A DNA stretch of 64,000 nt from Acetobacter sp. (GCF_022483985.1 NZ_JAKVME010000001.1:930001-994000); one strand, 5' to 3'; positions 7,491 through 17,185 are shown, counted from the stretch's first letter. Notes: generated from the sequence alone by a model not told the origin. Numbers and translations are program-made.

Positions 7491-8507
7491 ATGGCGGCCC
7501 GACGCGTCACATCCGCTACCGAAGCTGATCCTGACGCGATCGTTTCTCCGATGGATGCGGCTCGTGCGGCCTCGCTGCATGTTGTGGGGCATGACGATGC
7601 ATTCAGAGCGTTCGACGAGGCTTTTGCGTCCGGGCGGCTGCATCATGCATGGCTGCTGACCGGCCCGGAGGGAATCGGCAAACTTCCGCTGGCGTTCCGG
7701 ATGGCGCGCAGACTGCTTGGTGCGGAGGATGGGCATTCATCAGCCGGACGTCTGGTGAGCGCGGGTTCCCATCCCGATCTGCTGGCAGTCGGGCGCGCCT
7801 TCGACGAGAAAAAACAGAAATTCAGGGGCGAGATCGTCGCCGATGACATTCGGCCCATCAACGCCTTCATGCACCGGACTGCGGCGGAAGGCGGCTGGCG
7901 GGTGGTCATTGTGGATACCGCCGAAGCCATGAACCGCAACGCGGCCAATGCGCTGCTCAAGATTCTCGAAGAGCCACCTGTCCGCGCCATTCTGATCCTG
8001 ACCAGCGCCACGCCCGGCGCATTGCTGCCGACCATTCGCAGCCGGGTGCGCAAGCTGTCGGTCGCGCCACTCCGGGAAAGCGATGTCCGCGCTGTGCTGA
8101 GGGCGACTGTGCCCGACGCCGAGCCGGGTGAAATCGAACGTGTCGTGCCTTTGGCCGAAGGATCGCCAGGACGGGCGATAGCCCTTCTGGCGGACAAGGG
8201 TGGTGCTATCGACGCTCTGGTTCATGAAGCCGTCAGAGGTATGCCAACCGGACGTATTCTGGACGCGGCGGAAACCCTGTCCCGGTCAGGGGACGCCGGT
8301 TTCGGACTGTTCTTCACTCTGCTGGGGAGCGCCATTGCCGAAGAGGCGCGTGCCGTATCGAAAGACGGGCTGCGCACTGGCATCCGGTTGGCGGACGCAT
8401 GGCGGGAAGTCGCGGCGATCCGGGCCAAGACCGAGAATTTCAATCTCGACAAGCAGGAAGCGATTATTGAAGCGCTGACTGTTGCAGGTCAGACCCGCCA
8501 GAGCTGA
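7491..8507 (+). CDS. holB: DNA polymerase III subunit delta-prime
   Basis: 338 residues, the clamp-loader delta-prime subunit that helps open the beta clamp. The AAA+ core starts near residue 27 and includes a nucleotide-loop remnant GPEGIGKLPLA, the EAMNRNAANALLKILEEPP segment (sensor and SRC-proximal region typical of HolB/DnaX) and RSR motif LPTIRSRVRKL. The loop keeps the Lys but lacks the following Ser/Thr, as expected for a subunit with weak or no ATPase activity. The first 25 residues form a polar extension. It follows tmk by 3 bases. Confidence 0.92.
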   Translation: MAARRVTSATEADPDAIVSPMDAARAASLHVVGHDDAFRAFDEAFASGRLHHAWLLTGPEGIGKLPLAFRMARRLLGAEDGHSSAGRLVSAGSHPDLLAVGRAFDEKKQKFRGEIVADDIRPINAFMHRTAAEGGWRVVIVDTAEAMNRNAANALLKILEEPPVRAILILTSATPGALLPTIRSRVRKLSVAPLRESDVRAVLRATVPDAEPGEIERVVPLAEGSPGRAIALLADKGGAIDALVHEAVRGMPTGRILDAAETLSRSGDAGFGLFFTLLGSAIAEEARAVSKDGLRTGIRLADAWREVAAIRAKTENFNLDKQEAIIEALTVAGQTRQS

Positions 8508-8674
8508 GCGGCCTGATTGAAAAGGGTGGATTTGCCGTTGCCGGGGGTCGCCTCATGGACGCTGATCCGATATGAATACGGCACCATCAGGCAGGATCAC
8601 GCGGCGTCTCATCGTAGTGAGTGAGCCTCCACCCTACTGCCATCCAGACAGGCAGTCTTAACGAAGAGCAGGAC

Positions 8675-10222
8675 ATGACCGGCCGTTTTTACGTCACGAC
8701 CCCGATCTATTATGTAAACGGCGCGCCCCATATCGGCCATGCCTACTCGTCCATCGCTGCGGACATCGTCGCACGGTTTCATCGTCTGTGCGGTGACGAA
8801 GTATTTTTCCTGACCGGCACCGACGAGCATGGCCAGAAGGTCGAGCAGGCCGCGCAGGCCGCCGGTGAGGCCCCGCAGACGTTCACGGACCGGATTTCAG
8901 CCGATTTCCGCGACATGGCCGATGCGATGAACGTTTCTTACGACGACTTCATCCGCACCACCGAGCCGCGCCACATCGCAGGCGCTCAGGCTGTGTGGGA
9001 GAAGGTCGCGGCGAACGGCGATATCTATCTCGGCGCGTACGAAGGCTGGTACGCTCTCCGTGACGAGGCGTTCTACAATGAGGACGAGATCACCACACGA
9101 TCAGATGGCACCAAGATCGCTCCAACTGGTGCACCGGTGGAGTGGATGCGCGAGCCGTCCTACTTCTTCAAGCTGTCTGCCTATGAAGATCGCCTCCTTG
9201 AACTGTACGAGAAGCATCCGGATTTCATCGGTCCTGTCGGTCGCCGCAACGAGATCGTCAGCTTTGTAAAGCAGGGTCTGCGTGATCTTTCCGTCAGCCG
9301 CACCAGCTTCAAGTGGGGCGTGCCGGTTCCGGGTGATGCGGATCACGTCATGTATGTGTGGTTCGACGCGCTGACCAACTACCTGACCGCGCTCGGCTAT
9401 CCTGACGCCGATGCCCCGCGCATGAAGTTCTGGCCGGCCAATCTGCATCTGGTTGGCAAGGATATCGCCCGCTTTCACACGGTTTACTGGCCCGCCTTCC
9501 TGATGGCTGCGGGTATCGAACTGCCGGATATGGTCTTCTCCAACGGCTGGTGGACGGTCGAGGGCGAGAAGATGAGCAAATCGCTCGGAAACGTCATCGA
9601 CCCGCGCGATCTGGTGAAAGAGTTCGGTGTTGATCCGGTCCGCTTCTTCCTGATGCGGGAAGTGCCGTTCGGTGGTGACAGTGATCTGTCGCGCCGTTCG
9701 CTCATCAACCGTCTGAATGTCGAACTGGCCAATGACCTAGGCAATCTCGGCCAGCGCACGCTCTCCCTGATCGCTCGTAACTGCGGCGGCATCCTGCCCG
9801 CTCAGGGTAAGCACACCGAGGCGGACTCTCATCTTCTGGGGCAGGTCGCTGTGCTGCCAGATGTGATGAAGGCGCAGGTCGCTCGCGTGGCTCTGACCGA
9901 TGCGCTGGAAGAAGCGTGGAAGCTGATCCGCGCCTGTAATGCCTATATCGACCATCAGGCTCCGTGGGCGCTGAAAAAGACCGATCCCGAGCGGATGGCC
10001 GACGTTCTCCGCGTTCTGGCTGATGCGCTACGGTCCATCGCCACGGTGCTTCAGCCCTATATTCCGGAGAGCATGGACAAGATGCTCACGCAGCTTGGTG
10101 TCGAGCCGGACGAGCGTGATTTCGACGCGCTGGAAATGCCGCTTCCCGCTGGCCGCGAACTGCCGAAGCCGGAGGGGATTTTCCCCCGTTATGTCGAGCC
10201 GGAGGCTGGTGAGGCAAAATGA
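8675..10222 (+). CDS. metG: Methionyl-tRNA synthetase
   Basis: A 515-residue class I aminoacyl-tRNA synthetase that charges tRNA-Met. The HIGH-type motif PHIGHAY is at about residues 17-23 and KMSKSLGN lies near residue 302. The C-terminal helical anticodon domain is present, but there is no C-terminal dimerisation/EMAP-like tRNA-binding domain, as in many alphaproteobacterial forms. ATG 8675 is preferred: it is preceded by AAGAGCAGGA and begins MTGRFYVTTPIYYVNG; an in-frame GTG at 8621 would add 18 unconserved residues. The 167-base gap before it (8508-8674) holds no gene I can support. Its stop overlaps tatD (ATGA). Confidence 0.96.
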   Translation: MTGRFYVTTPIYYVNGAPHIGHAYSSIAADIVARFHRLCGDEVFFLTGTDEHGQKVEQAAQAAGEAPQTFTDRISADFRDMADAMNVSYDDFIRTTEPRHIAGAQAVWEKVAANGDIYLGAYEGWYALRDEAFYNEDEITTRSDGTKIAPTGAPVEWMREPSYFFKLSAYEDRLLELYEKHPDFIGPVGRRNEIVSFVKQGLRDLSVSRTSFKWGVPVPGDADHVMYVWFDALTNYLTALGYPDADAPRMKFWPANLHLVGKDIARFHTVYWPAFLMAAGIELPDMVFSNGWWTVEGEKMSKSLGNVIDPRDLVKEFGVDPVRFFLMREVPFGGDSDLSRRSLINRLNVELANDLGNLGQRTLSLIARNCGGILPAQGKHTEADSHLLGQVAVLPDVMKAQVARVALTDALEEAWKLIRACNAYIDHQAPWALKKTDPERMADVLRVLADALRSIATVLQPYIPESMDKMLTQLGVEPDERDFDALEMPLPAGRELPKPEGIFPRYVEPEAGEAK

Positions 10223-11010
10223 CCGGCCTGATCGACACGCACTGTCATCTCGACCATTTCTCGGAAGAGGAAATGCCGGGACTGCTGGACCGGGCGAAGG
10301 AGTTCGGTCTGGAGGGGATGGTGACCATCGGCACGCGGCTTTCGCGACAGTCTGAGCAGAAGGCGCTGACCCGTTACAGCCGTCCGGATCTGTCGATCTG
10401 GTGCGCCATTGGCACGCATCCGGATCACGTCACGGAAGAGGCGTCGATGGACGCCGACGCCATCGTGAAACTGGCGGAAGATTCAGAAGTCGTGGCGATT
10501 GGCGAGAGCGGTCTGGACTATTTTCATGGTGCGGAAGAAGTCCGTCCCACGCAGCAGGCCAGTTTCCGTGAGCATGTTCATGCGGCCCGTCTGACCGGTC
10601 TGCCGCTGGTGATTCATACCCGGCAGGCTGACGAGGATATGGCGTCGATCCTGCGGGAAGAGACCGAAACGCGGGGAGTCTTCCCTTTTCTGCTCCACTG
10701 TTTCTCATCGGGACCGGAACTGGCGAAAACGGCACTGGAACTGGGCGGCTATCTCAGTTTTTCAGGGATCGTGACGTTTCCGAAGTGTCAGGAATTGCGT
10801 GATATCGCCGCCGAAGTGCCGCTGGACCGCATTTTTGTCGAAACCGATTCGCCCTATCTCGCGCCGGTGCCGCGACGCGGCAAGCGGAACGAGCCGGGCT
10901 ATACGGCTTACACTGCTGCCGTTGTCGCGCAGGCGAAAGGAATGGAAGAGCGGGCCTTTGCTGAGGCGACAACAGCCAATTTCCACCGTCTGTTTACCCG
11001 CGCACACTGA
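10219..11010 (+). CDS. TatD-family metal-dependent hydrolase (DNase-like)
   Basis: A 263-residue amidohydrolase-fold protein. Metal ligands are visible in DTHCHLDHF (residues 6-14), GESGLDYF, VIHTRQADED, LLHCFSSG and ETDSPYLAP. TatD enzymes act as Mg-dependent 3'-5' exonucleases in DNA repair or as D-aminoacyl-tRNA deacylase-like hydrolases. The metG-tatD-MBL order is a common alphaproteobacterial operon (YcfH type). It overlaps metG by 4 bases. The 3' end sits in a 17-base near-perfect tandem duplication (10994-11027) that spans the stop codon. Confidence 0.92.
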   Translation: MTGLIDTHCHLDHFSEEEMPGLLDRAKEFGLEGMVTIGTRLSRQSEQKALTRYSRPDLSIWCAIGTHPDHVTEEASMDADAIVKLAEDSEVVAIGESGLDYFHGAEEVRPTQQASFREHVHAARLTGLPLVIHTRQADEDMASILREETETRGVFPFLLHCFSSGPELAKTALELGGYLSFSGIVTFPKCQELRDIAAEVPLDRIFVETDSPYLAPVPRRGKRNEPGYTAYTAAVVAQAKGMEERAFAEATTANFHRLFTRAH

Positions 11011-11027
11011 TTACCCGCGCATACTGG
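10994..11027. repeat. 17-base tandem duplication across the tatD stop
   Basis: Two adjacent 17-base units starting TTACCCGCGCA differ at only two positions (10994-11010 and 11011-11027). The first unit encodes the last tatD codons and its TGA; the second is intergenic and is followed by another partial echo, TACTGGGCCA. It looks like a replication-slippage event that lengthened the spacer to the next gene. Confidence 0.7.
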
Positions 11028-11071
11028 GCCAATCGTACTGGGCCAGCCATTCAATACGGGGAAGACCAATC

Positions 11072-11890
11072 GTGACTGACAGCACGCTCACCGTCACCGT
11101 TCTTGGTTGTGGAGGTTCTTCCGGCGTGCCGCTTATCGGCGGAGCGGACGGGCGTGGCGTCTGGGGTGACTGTGATCCGGACGAACCGCGTAACCGGCGG
11201 ACACGCTCTTCCATTGTCATGCAGGCGCCGGATGGCCGACGTCTGCTTGTCGATACCGGGCCGGATATGCGCAATCAACTGATTGCAAACGGTATTCCCT
11301 ATGCCGATGCCATTTTCTACACGCATGCCCATGCCGACCATATTGCCGGTCTGGATGATGTGCGGCCCTTCAACTGGGCGCTTGAGCGGCCGATTGAGGT
11401 TTTTGGCACAGAGGCGGTACTCGCGGAAATCCGCGGACGCTTTGACTATGCGTTCCGTCCATGGACACCGAAAGATGCCTTTCGCCCGGGTGTCGAGCCT
11501 CGTTTCATCAAGGCTGGAGACCGGCTGGAGGTTGTCGGTCTGATCCTTGATGTTTTTGAACAGGACCATGGAAAACTGAACTCTCTCGGTTTCCGTTGCG
11601 GGGACTTCGCCTATTGCACGGATGTCGTGTCCCTGACGGATGAAGTTCTTTCCCTGCTGGGGGGTGTTGACACCTGGATGGTGGATTGCCTCCAGATGAA
11701 GCCTCACTCAGCCCATGCGTGGCTGGATCGCGTTCTGGAATGGCGTGAGCGTATTCGCCCGCGCCGCACGATTCTGACGCATCTGGGGCCGTTCATGGAC
11801 TGGGCGACCCTTGAGAGAACACTTCCTCCCGGCATCGAGGCTGCTTTTGACGGCTTGACCTTCGCTGTGCCGGGGCAAATCGCGTTCTGA
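11072..11890 (+). CDS. PhnP-like MBL-fold metallo-hydrolase
   Basis: A 272-residue metallo-beta-lactamase fold protein with the HxHxDH motif in YTHAHADHIAGLDD, downstream metal ligands in CTDVVS and LTHLGPFMD, and an N-terminal TVLGCGGSSGVP strand-loop typical of the PhnP/YcbX-adjacent group. Relatives hydrolyse cyclic phosphodiesters; the linked position after tatD is common in alphaproteobacteria. GTG 11072 is chosen as start because GGGGAAGA lies just upstream and the homologous core begins right after it; upstream in-frame codons overlap tatD and are not conserved-looking. The natural substrate is unknown. Confidence 0.85.
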   Translation: MTDSTLTVTVLGCGGSSGVPLIGGADGRGVWGDCDPDEPRNRRTRSSIVMQAPDGRRLLVDTGPDMRNQLIANGIPYADAIFYTHAHADHIAGLDDVRPFNWALERPIEVFGTEAVLAEIRGRFDYAFRPWTPKDAFRPGVEPRFIKAGDRLEVVGLILDVFEQDHGKLNSLGFRCGDFAYCTDVVSLTDEVLSLLGGVDTWMVDCLQMKPHSAHAWLDRVLEWRERIRPRRTILTHLGPFMDWATLERTLPPGIEAAFDGLTFAVPGQIAF

Positions 11891-11955
11891 TCCGAATCGC
11901 GAGATTCGCGTTGTCTATCAGGGAAAACCGCGACGGACAGCCTTTTCCGCCATGA

Positions 11956-11982
11956 CGGGGCAAGCGGGTTGCTTATGCCCCG
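11956..11982. terminator. Possible hairpin terminator after the MBL gene
   Basis: CGGGGCA at 11956-11962 pairs with TGCCCCG at 11976-11982, with further AGC/GCT pairing inside. It lies 66 bases past the MBL hydrolase stop. No T-run follows, so it is only a candidate. The gap 11891-12377 otherwise contains an AT-rich block (12010-12055) and the upstream region of prkA; no gene is evident in it. Confidence 0.35.
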
Positions 11983-12225
11983 CATGGATGTGAAATGTTT
12001 CTCATGAATTCGTCAGATATTTTTCTAATTTATTGATTTTAAATAAAAAAATTATCGCGAGCCGGATGCATCCTGCTGCCCGGAATTGAAAGAATAGCGA
12101 TTTCTCTTGAAAATATCGGTGTCGGTTCGATAGCGTGTTTTCAGGGAACCGGACAGGACTGCGTCTTCTGCCTTTTCTGGGACAAAATAGCAAGGCCTGA
12201 TTTCCGTTTCCTGATGGGATGCGTG

Positions 12226-12280
12226 CCTGTTCACTCTCTTTTCATTGCGATGCTGTAATGGGACAAGCAGGCTGAACAGG
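12226..12280. promoter_or_regulatory. Inverted repeat in the region upstream of prkA
   Basis: CCTGTTCA (12226-12233) and TGAACAGG (12273-12280) form a perfect 8-base inverted repeat around a 39-base centre, which itself contains CATT...AATG. The element ends about 97 bases before the prkA start. It may be a structured leader or protein site; chance occurrence cannot be excluded. Confidence 0.25.
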
Positions 12281-12377
12281 CGATTACACAGAGGGGACGA
12301 CCCTGTGTCTGAAAGGTTTTCTTCTATCGCGTAACAATTCTGCGTCTGATTTCTGACATTTCCGGAGAACGGTACTG

Positions 12378-14324
12378 ATGGCTTCTGTCTCTGACGTTTT
12401 TTCCCTGGCAACCGCGATGCGAGACCGGCACCGCGAGACTGAAATGAGCCTTGCGGAATATCTCGAAGCCTGCCGGACTGATTCATCCTGCTACGCCAGC
12501 GCGGCGGAGCGCATGCTGAAGGCGATCGGCGAGCCGGTGATGGTCGATACCTCCCGCGATCCACGCCAGTCGCGTATCTTCATGAACCGCACGCTCCGTA
12601 TCTACCCGGCCTTCAAGGATTTTTACGGGATGGAGGAGACGATCGAACAGATCGTCGGCTTCTTCCGTCATGCTGCTCAGGGGCTGGAAGAGCGTAAGCA
12701 GATTCTCTATCTGCTCGGCCCTGTCGGTGGCGGCAAATCCTCGCTCGGCGAGCGGCTCAAGACCCTGATGGAGCATGAGCCGATCTACGTGCTCAAGGCG
12801 GGAAAACATCTCAGCCCTGTCTTTGAAAGCCCGCTGGGTCTGTTCGATCCCTTTACCATGAGCGCGGCGCTTGAGCGTGATTATGGCATCCCCAGACGCG
12901 TGCTGACGGGCATTGCCAGCCCGTGGGCGCTCAAACGTCTGGATGAATTTGACGGTGATCTGTCGCGCTTCAGCGTGGTCAAACTGAACCCGTCCAAGCT
13001 CCGTCAGATCGCCATCGCCAAGACGGAACCCGGTGATGACAACAATCAGGACGTATCGGCCCTCGTCGGAAAGGTCGATATTCGCCAGCTTGAGCATTAC
13101 AGCCAGAACGATCCGGACGCTTACAGCTTCTCCGGTGGCCTGAACCGCGCCAATCAGGGTGTTCTCGAATTTGTGGAGATGTTCAAGGCGCCGATCAAGA
13201 TGCTGCATCCGCTGCTGACAGCGACGCAGGAAGGCAATTATGTCGGCACGGAGAATATAGGCTCCATCCCGTTCACCGGCGTCATTCTGGCGCATTCCAA
13301 CGAGGCGGAATGGCAGAGTTTCCGCAACAACCGCACCAATGAAGCCTTCCTCGACCGCGTCTGCGTCATCAAGGTGCCTTACTGCCTGCGTGTCACGGAA
13401 GAGGCGAAAATCTACGAGAAGCTTGTGGAGACGTCCGCGCTCAAGGAAGCGCCGCTGGCCCCCAATACGCTCGATATGCTCGCGCGCTTTGCGGTGCTGT
13501 CACGGCTGAAGACGCACCCCAATTCCACGCAATATGCGAAACTGCGTGTTTATGACGGCGAGAATATCCGCGAGACTGATCCCAAGGCCCGCACGATGCA
13601 GGAGTATCGGGATGCAGCCGGAGTGGATGAAGGCATGGACGGTATTTCCACGCGCTTTGCCTACAAGGTGCTATCGGCCACCTTCAACCATGATTCAACG
13701 GAGATTTCAGCCGATCCGGTCCATCTGATGTATGTGCTTGAACATGCTGTCAGGCGGGAACAGTTTCCGGCGGAAGTGGAAGCGAACTATCTCGCGGTTC
13801 TGAAATCCGAACTTGCAGGGCGTTACGCGGAGTTTCTTGGCAACGAAATCCAGAAAGCCTATCTGGAAAGTTACAGTGACTACGGACAGAATCTGTTCGA
13901 TCGCTACCTTGATTACGCGGATGCCTGGATCGAGGATCAGGACTTCAAGGACCCGGATACCGGGCAGATGCTCAATCGTGATCTTCTAAACGCAGAGCTG
14001 ACGAAGATCGAAAAACCCGCAGGCATCGCCAACCCGAAGGACTTCCGGAACGAGGTGGTGAAATTCGCCCTGCGGTCACGGGCTTCCAACGGTGGACGCA
14101 ACCCGTCATGGACATCTTATGAGAAAATCCGCGACGTGATCGAAAAGCGGATGTTCAGTCAGGTGGAAGACCTTCTGCCCGTCATCAGCTTCGGTTCCAA
14201 GAAAGATGGTGAAACCGAACGCAAACATGACGAGTTCGTCGAACGCATGATGGAGCGCGGCTATACGGAGCGACAGGTCCGTCGCCTCGTTGAATGGTAC
14301 ATGCGCGTAAAACAGTCTGCCTGA
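12378..14324 (+). CDS. prkA: PrkA/YeaG-type serine protein kinase
   Basis: 648 residues. The N-terminal AAA+ domain has the Walker A GPVGGGKSS at 114-122, the GLNRANQGVLEF block and the NEAFLDRVCVIKVPYCLR segment. The C-terminal PrkA kinase-like region ends in GYTERQVRRLVEWYMRV. E. coli YeaG is a stress- and starvation-linked kinase, and Bacillus PrkA acts during sporulation, where protease activity has also been reported. Here it heads a compact three-gene unit with yeaH and spoVR, the arrangement conserved in many non-sporulating proteobacteria. No sigma-54 or classical sigma-70 promoter is obvious upstream. Confidence 0.95.
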   Translation: MASVSDVFSLATAMRDRHRETEMSLAEYLEACRTDSSCYASAAERMLKAIGEPVMVDTSRDPRQSRIFMNRTLRIYPAFKDFYGMEETIEQIVGFFRHAAQGLEERKQILYLLGPVGGGKSSLGERLKTLMEHEPIYVLKAGKHLSPVFESPLGLFDPFTMSAALERDYGIPRRVLTGIASPWALKRLDEFDGDLSRFSVVKLNPSKLRQIAIAKTEPGDDNNQDVSALVGKVDIRQLEHYSQNDPDAYSFSGGLNRANQGVLEFVEMFKAPIKMLHPLLTATQEGNYVGTENIGSIPFTGVILAHSNEAEWQSFRNNRTNEAFLDRVCVIKVPYCLRVTEEAKIYEKLVETSALKEAPLAPNTLDMLARFAVLSRLKTHPNSTQYAKLRVYDGENIRETDPKARTMQEYRDAAGVDEGMDGISTRFAYKVLSATFNHDSTEISADPVHLMYVLEHAVRREQFPAEVEANYLAVLKSELAGRYAEFLGNEIQKAYLESYSDYGQNLFDRYLDYADAWIEDQDFKDPDTGQMLNRDLLNAELTKIEKPAGIANPKDFRNEVVKFALRSRASNGGRNPSWTSYEKIRDVIEKRMFSQVEDLLPVISFGSKKDGETERKHDEFVERMMERGYTERQVRRLVEWYMRVKQSA

Positions 14325-14351
14325 CATACGCCCACAGATCAGGGGTGCGCT

Positions 14352-15665
14352 TTGGACATTATCGACAGACGATCCAACCCACATGGTAAAAATCTTGAAA
14401 ACCGTCGTCGTGCTCTGGAAAGAGCACGAGGCGCGGTTCAGAAAGCCGTGCGGGACGCCGTGGCGAACGGCAAGATCCGTGAAGTTGGAGAGGGCAAGGC
14501 CGTCTCCGTTCCGGCAGATGCTCTGCATGAGCCGGGCTTCCATCGTGTTTTTACGCAGGGAGAGCGACACATCATTCTGACGGGAAATCACGAGTTTTCC
14601 CGAGGAGACAAGTTACGCCGACCACCGTCCGGCGGTGGCGGCAAGGGCGGTGGCCCCGGACAGGCGGGAACGGATGGAGGAGGGGAGGATGCTTACCGTT
14701 TTATCCTTTCCCGTGATGAATTCCTTGATCTGTTCTTTGATGATCTGGAACTTCCCGACCTCATAAAGCGGGAAATCTCCGCGACTGAAACGACTGCGCC
14801 AAGTCGGGCAGGCCTCAGCAATGACGGCTCTCCGTCGCAGCTCGATCTGGGACGGACCATCCGTTATTCCATGGCGCGACGTATCGGACTGGGACGTCCG
14901 AAACCTGCTGAACTAGATGAAATCGAAGCCCGTATCTCCGAACTGGAGGACATTCGGCCACTTTCTTCCGCGCAACTCGAAGAGCTTGAGGAACTGCGTG
15001 AAAAGCGTGGAAACCTTCGGCAGAGGCTGAACCGCATTCCGTGGGTTGATCCAGTAGATCTGCGTTACAGGCGGTTCGCCCCAACGCCGAAACCTTCCAC
15101 CCGGGCGGTCATGTTCTGCCTGATGGATGTGTCCGGCTCCATGACCGAGCGCATGAAGGACTTGGCCAAGCAGTTTTTCCTCCTGCTGCATGTCTTTCTG
15201 GAAAAACGTTACAAGACGCTGGATGTGGTCTTTATCCGACATGCGGAAACGGCGGAGGAAGTGGATGAGGAAACCTTCTTCCACGATCCACGCACGGGCG
15301 GAACAGTCGTATCGACGGCGCTGGAAGAGATGTTGCGTGTCCAGAAGGCACGTTATCCCGTCCAGCAATGGAATATCTACGTCGCGCAGGCGTCTGATGG
15401 CGATAACTCTCCGTCCGATACCCCGCAGGTTGTGGGTTTGCTGGATAAAGAGATTCTGCCGCTCGTGCAGTATTACGCTTACATCGAAGTCACAGGGTCA
15501 GGGGCGATCATTCGCGGTGAGACCGATCTCTGGCAGGCCTATCGCAGTGTTGCGGAGAAACAGCCACATCTCGCCATTCGTCAGGTCAGTGACCGGAAGG
15601 AAATTTTTCCTGTTTTCCGCGATCTTTTCGCACGCAAGACAACCGGGGAGGCCAGCCACGCATGA
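14352..15665 (+). CDS. yeaH: YeaH/DUF444 von Willebrand A-domain protein
   Basis: 437 residues of the DUF444 family. The N terminus (IDRRSNPHGKNLENRRR) matches the YeaH start, which supports the TTG start at 14352 preceded by AGGGG. A glycine-rich linker at about 92-110 is followed by the PWVDPVDLRYRRF block and a VWA domain with the metal-ion-dependent adhesion motif DVSGSM at 259-264. The QASDGDN segment late in the domain is also characteristic. Function is unknown but the protein is co-expressed with PrkA under nutrient stress in enterobacteria. It overlaps spoVR by 4 bases. Confidence 0.93.
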   Translation: MDIIDRRSNPHGKNLENRRRALERARGAVQKAVRDAVANGKIREVGEGKAVSVPADALHEPGFHRVFTQGERHIILTGNHEFSRGDKLRRPPSGGGGKGGGPGQAGTDGGGEDAYRFILSRDEFLDLFFDDLELPDLIKREISATETTAPSRAGLSNDGSPSQLDLGRTIRYSMARRIGLGRPKPAELDEIEARISELEDIRPLSSAQLEELEELREKRGNLRQRLNRIPWVDPVDLRYRRFAPTPKPSTRAVMFCLMDVSGSMTERMKDLAKQFFLLLHVFLEKRYKTLDVVFIRHAETAEEVDEETFFHDPRTGGTVVSTALEEMLRVQKARYPVQQWNIYVAQASDGDNSPSDTPQVVGLLDKEILPLVQYYAYIEVTGSGAIIRGETDLWQAYRSVAEKQPHLAIRQVSDRKEIFPVFRDLFARKTTGEASHA

Positions 15666-17185
15666 CAGGAACAGGGCTGCTCTATCAGGGCGCGGACTGG
15701 AACTTCACCATCATCCGCGATTGCTACAACGCCATTGAGGAGATTGCGGAAAAGGAACTCGGTCTCGACGTTTTTCCAAACCGTATCGAGGTCATCACCT
15801 CAGAGCAGATGCTGGATGTCTATACGGCCAGCGGCATGCCGATCAATTATCATCACTGGTCCTATGGCAAGCGGTTCGCAGGACATGAAAACGCCTACCG
15901 CCGTGGACTGATGGGACTTGCCTACGAAGTCGTCATCAACTCCAATCCCTGCATCAGCTACCTGATGGAAGAAAACAGCGCCACGATGCAGGCGCTGGTG
16001 ATCGCACACGCGGCCTTTGGGCATAATCATTTTTTCAAGAACAACCGTCTGTTTCAGGAGTGGACCGATCCCTCGCAGATTCTGAACTATCTGGAATTTG
16101 CCCGTGGCTATATCTCCCGCTGCGAGGAAATCCACGGACAGGCTGCCGTGGAGCGTGTACTGGACGCCGCGCATGCCTTGCAGGGGCAGGGCGTCAATCG
16201 TCATAGCGGTTCACGGCGTGTCGATCTGAAAGACGAACAGGCGCGCGCGCGGGAACGCCGTGCCTATGAGGATAGTTCTTTCAACGATTTGTGGCGCACA
16301 TTGCCAAAAGGCAGCGAGCCAGAACTGGCTGGTGATGGTGAGAGACAGGCGCTGCGTCGCAGGCTCGGGCTGCCTGAGGAAAATATCCTTTATTTCCTTG
16401 AGAAACATGGCCCCAGGCTTGCGGCGTGGGAGCGGGAAATCATCCGCATTGTCCGCCTGATCGCCCAGTATTTCTACCCGCAGCCCCAGCTCAAACTGAT
16501 GAATGAGGGATGTGCGACGTGGGTGCATGACCGCATCATGAGCCGTCTGCATGAGAAGGGACGTATTGATGACGCGGCGTTCATGGAGGTGATTCATTCC
16601 ACCACGAACGTCATTGCCCAGTTCGGGTACGAGCAGGGTTCGACCAGTTTCAACCCCTATGCGCTGGGCTTTGCGATGATGAAAGACATCGAACGCATCT
16701 GCACCGACCCGACGGAAGAGGATCGACGGTGGCAGCCGGATATCGCTGGCAACGGCGATGCTTACGGCACCCTGCGTCATGCCTGGGCGGAATATCGGGA
16801 TGAGAGTTTCGTGCTTCAGTTTCTGACGCCGAAAGTGATGCGCGATTTTCGTATGTTCCGGCTTCTGGATGACACCCGTGATCCCTATCTGCTGGTTGAC
16901 GCCATCCATGATGAGGCAGGGTATCGCGATATCCGCCGTACCGTCGCGGCGTCCTATGACCCTTCGACATGGTATACCGAGATCGAGATCGTGGATGTGG
17001 ACAGTTTCGGCGACAGAACCCTGAGGCTGGAGCATCGCACAAAGTCGGGTCAGGTTCTGGCTGAAAACGACATGAAACTGACCCTCAACGCGCTGGCGGA
17101 CCTGTGGGGCTATCGTGTCGTGCTGGAAGAAATCGACACGCCGACTGGCCGTGTACTGCTCTCGCATGAGGCCGGGAAGGCGTAG
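15662..17185 (+). CDS. spoVR: SpoVR family protein
   Basis: 507 residues covering the full SpoVR family. The conserved block INYHHWSYGKRF is followed by GLAYEVVINSNPCISYLMEENS, the HAAFGHNHFFKNN stretch rich in His, and LMNEGCATWVHDRIM. In Bacillus SpoVR affects spore cortex formation, yet the gene is widespread in non-sporulating bacteria next to prkA and yeaH, where its role is unknown. The many invariant His/Glu/Asp residues suggest a metal site, though this is inference. Last gene of the unit, ended by a strong terminator. Confidence 0.95.
   Translation: MTGTGLLYQGADWNFTIIRDCYNAIEEIAEKELGLDVFPNRIEVITSEQMLDVYTASGMPINYHHWSYGKRFAGHENAYRRGLMGLAYEVVINSNPCISYLMEENSATMQALVIAHAAFGHNHFFKNNRLFQEWTDPSQILNYLEFARGYISRCEEIHGQAAVERVLDAAHALQGQGVNRHSGSRRVDLKDEQARARERRAYEDSSFNDLWRTLPKGSEPELAGDGERQALRRRLGLPEENILYFLEKHGPRLAAWEREIIRIVRLIAQYFYPQPQLKLMNEGCATWVHDRIMSRLHEKGRIDDAAFMEVIHSTTNVIAQFGYEQGSTSFNPYALGFAMMKDIERICTDPTEEDRRWQPDIAGNGDAYGTLRHAWAEYRDESFVLQFLTPKVMRDFRMFRLLDDTRDPYLLVDAIHDEAGYRDIRRTVAASYDPSTWYTEIEIVDVDSFGDRTLRLEHRTKSGQVLAENDMKLTLNALADLWGYRVVLEEIDTPTGRVLLSHEAGKA

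Noticed and set aside
11891-12377. Sigma-54 promoter for prkA
   Set aside because: No GG-N10-GC pair with the expected TGGCAC/TTGCA flanks could be found.
16211-17167. Long minus-strand open frame opposite spoVR
   Set aside because: Antisense to a complete SpoVR protein within a tight operon.
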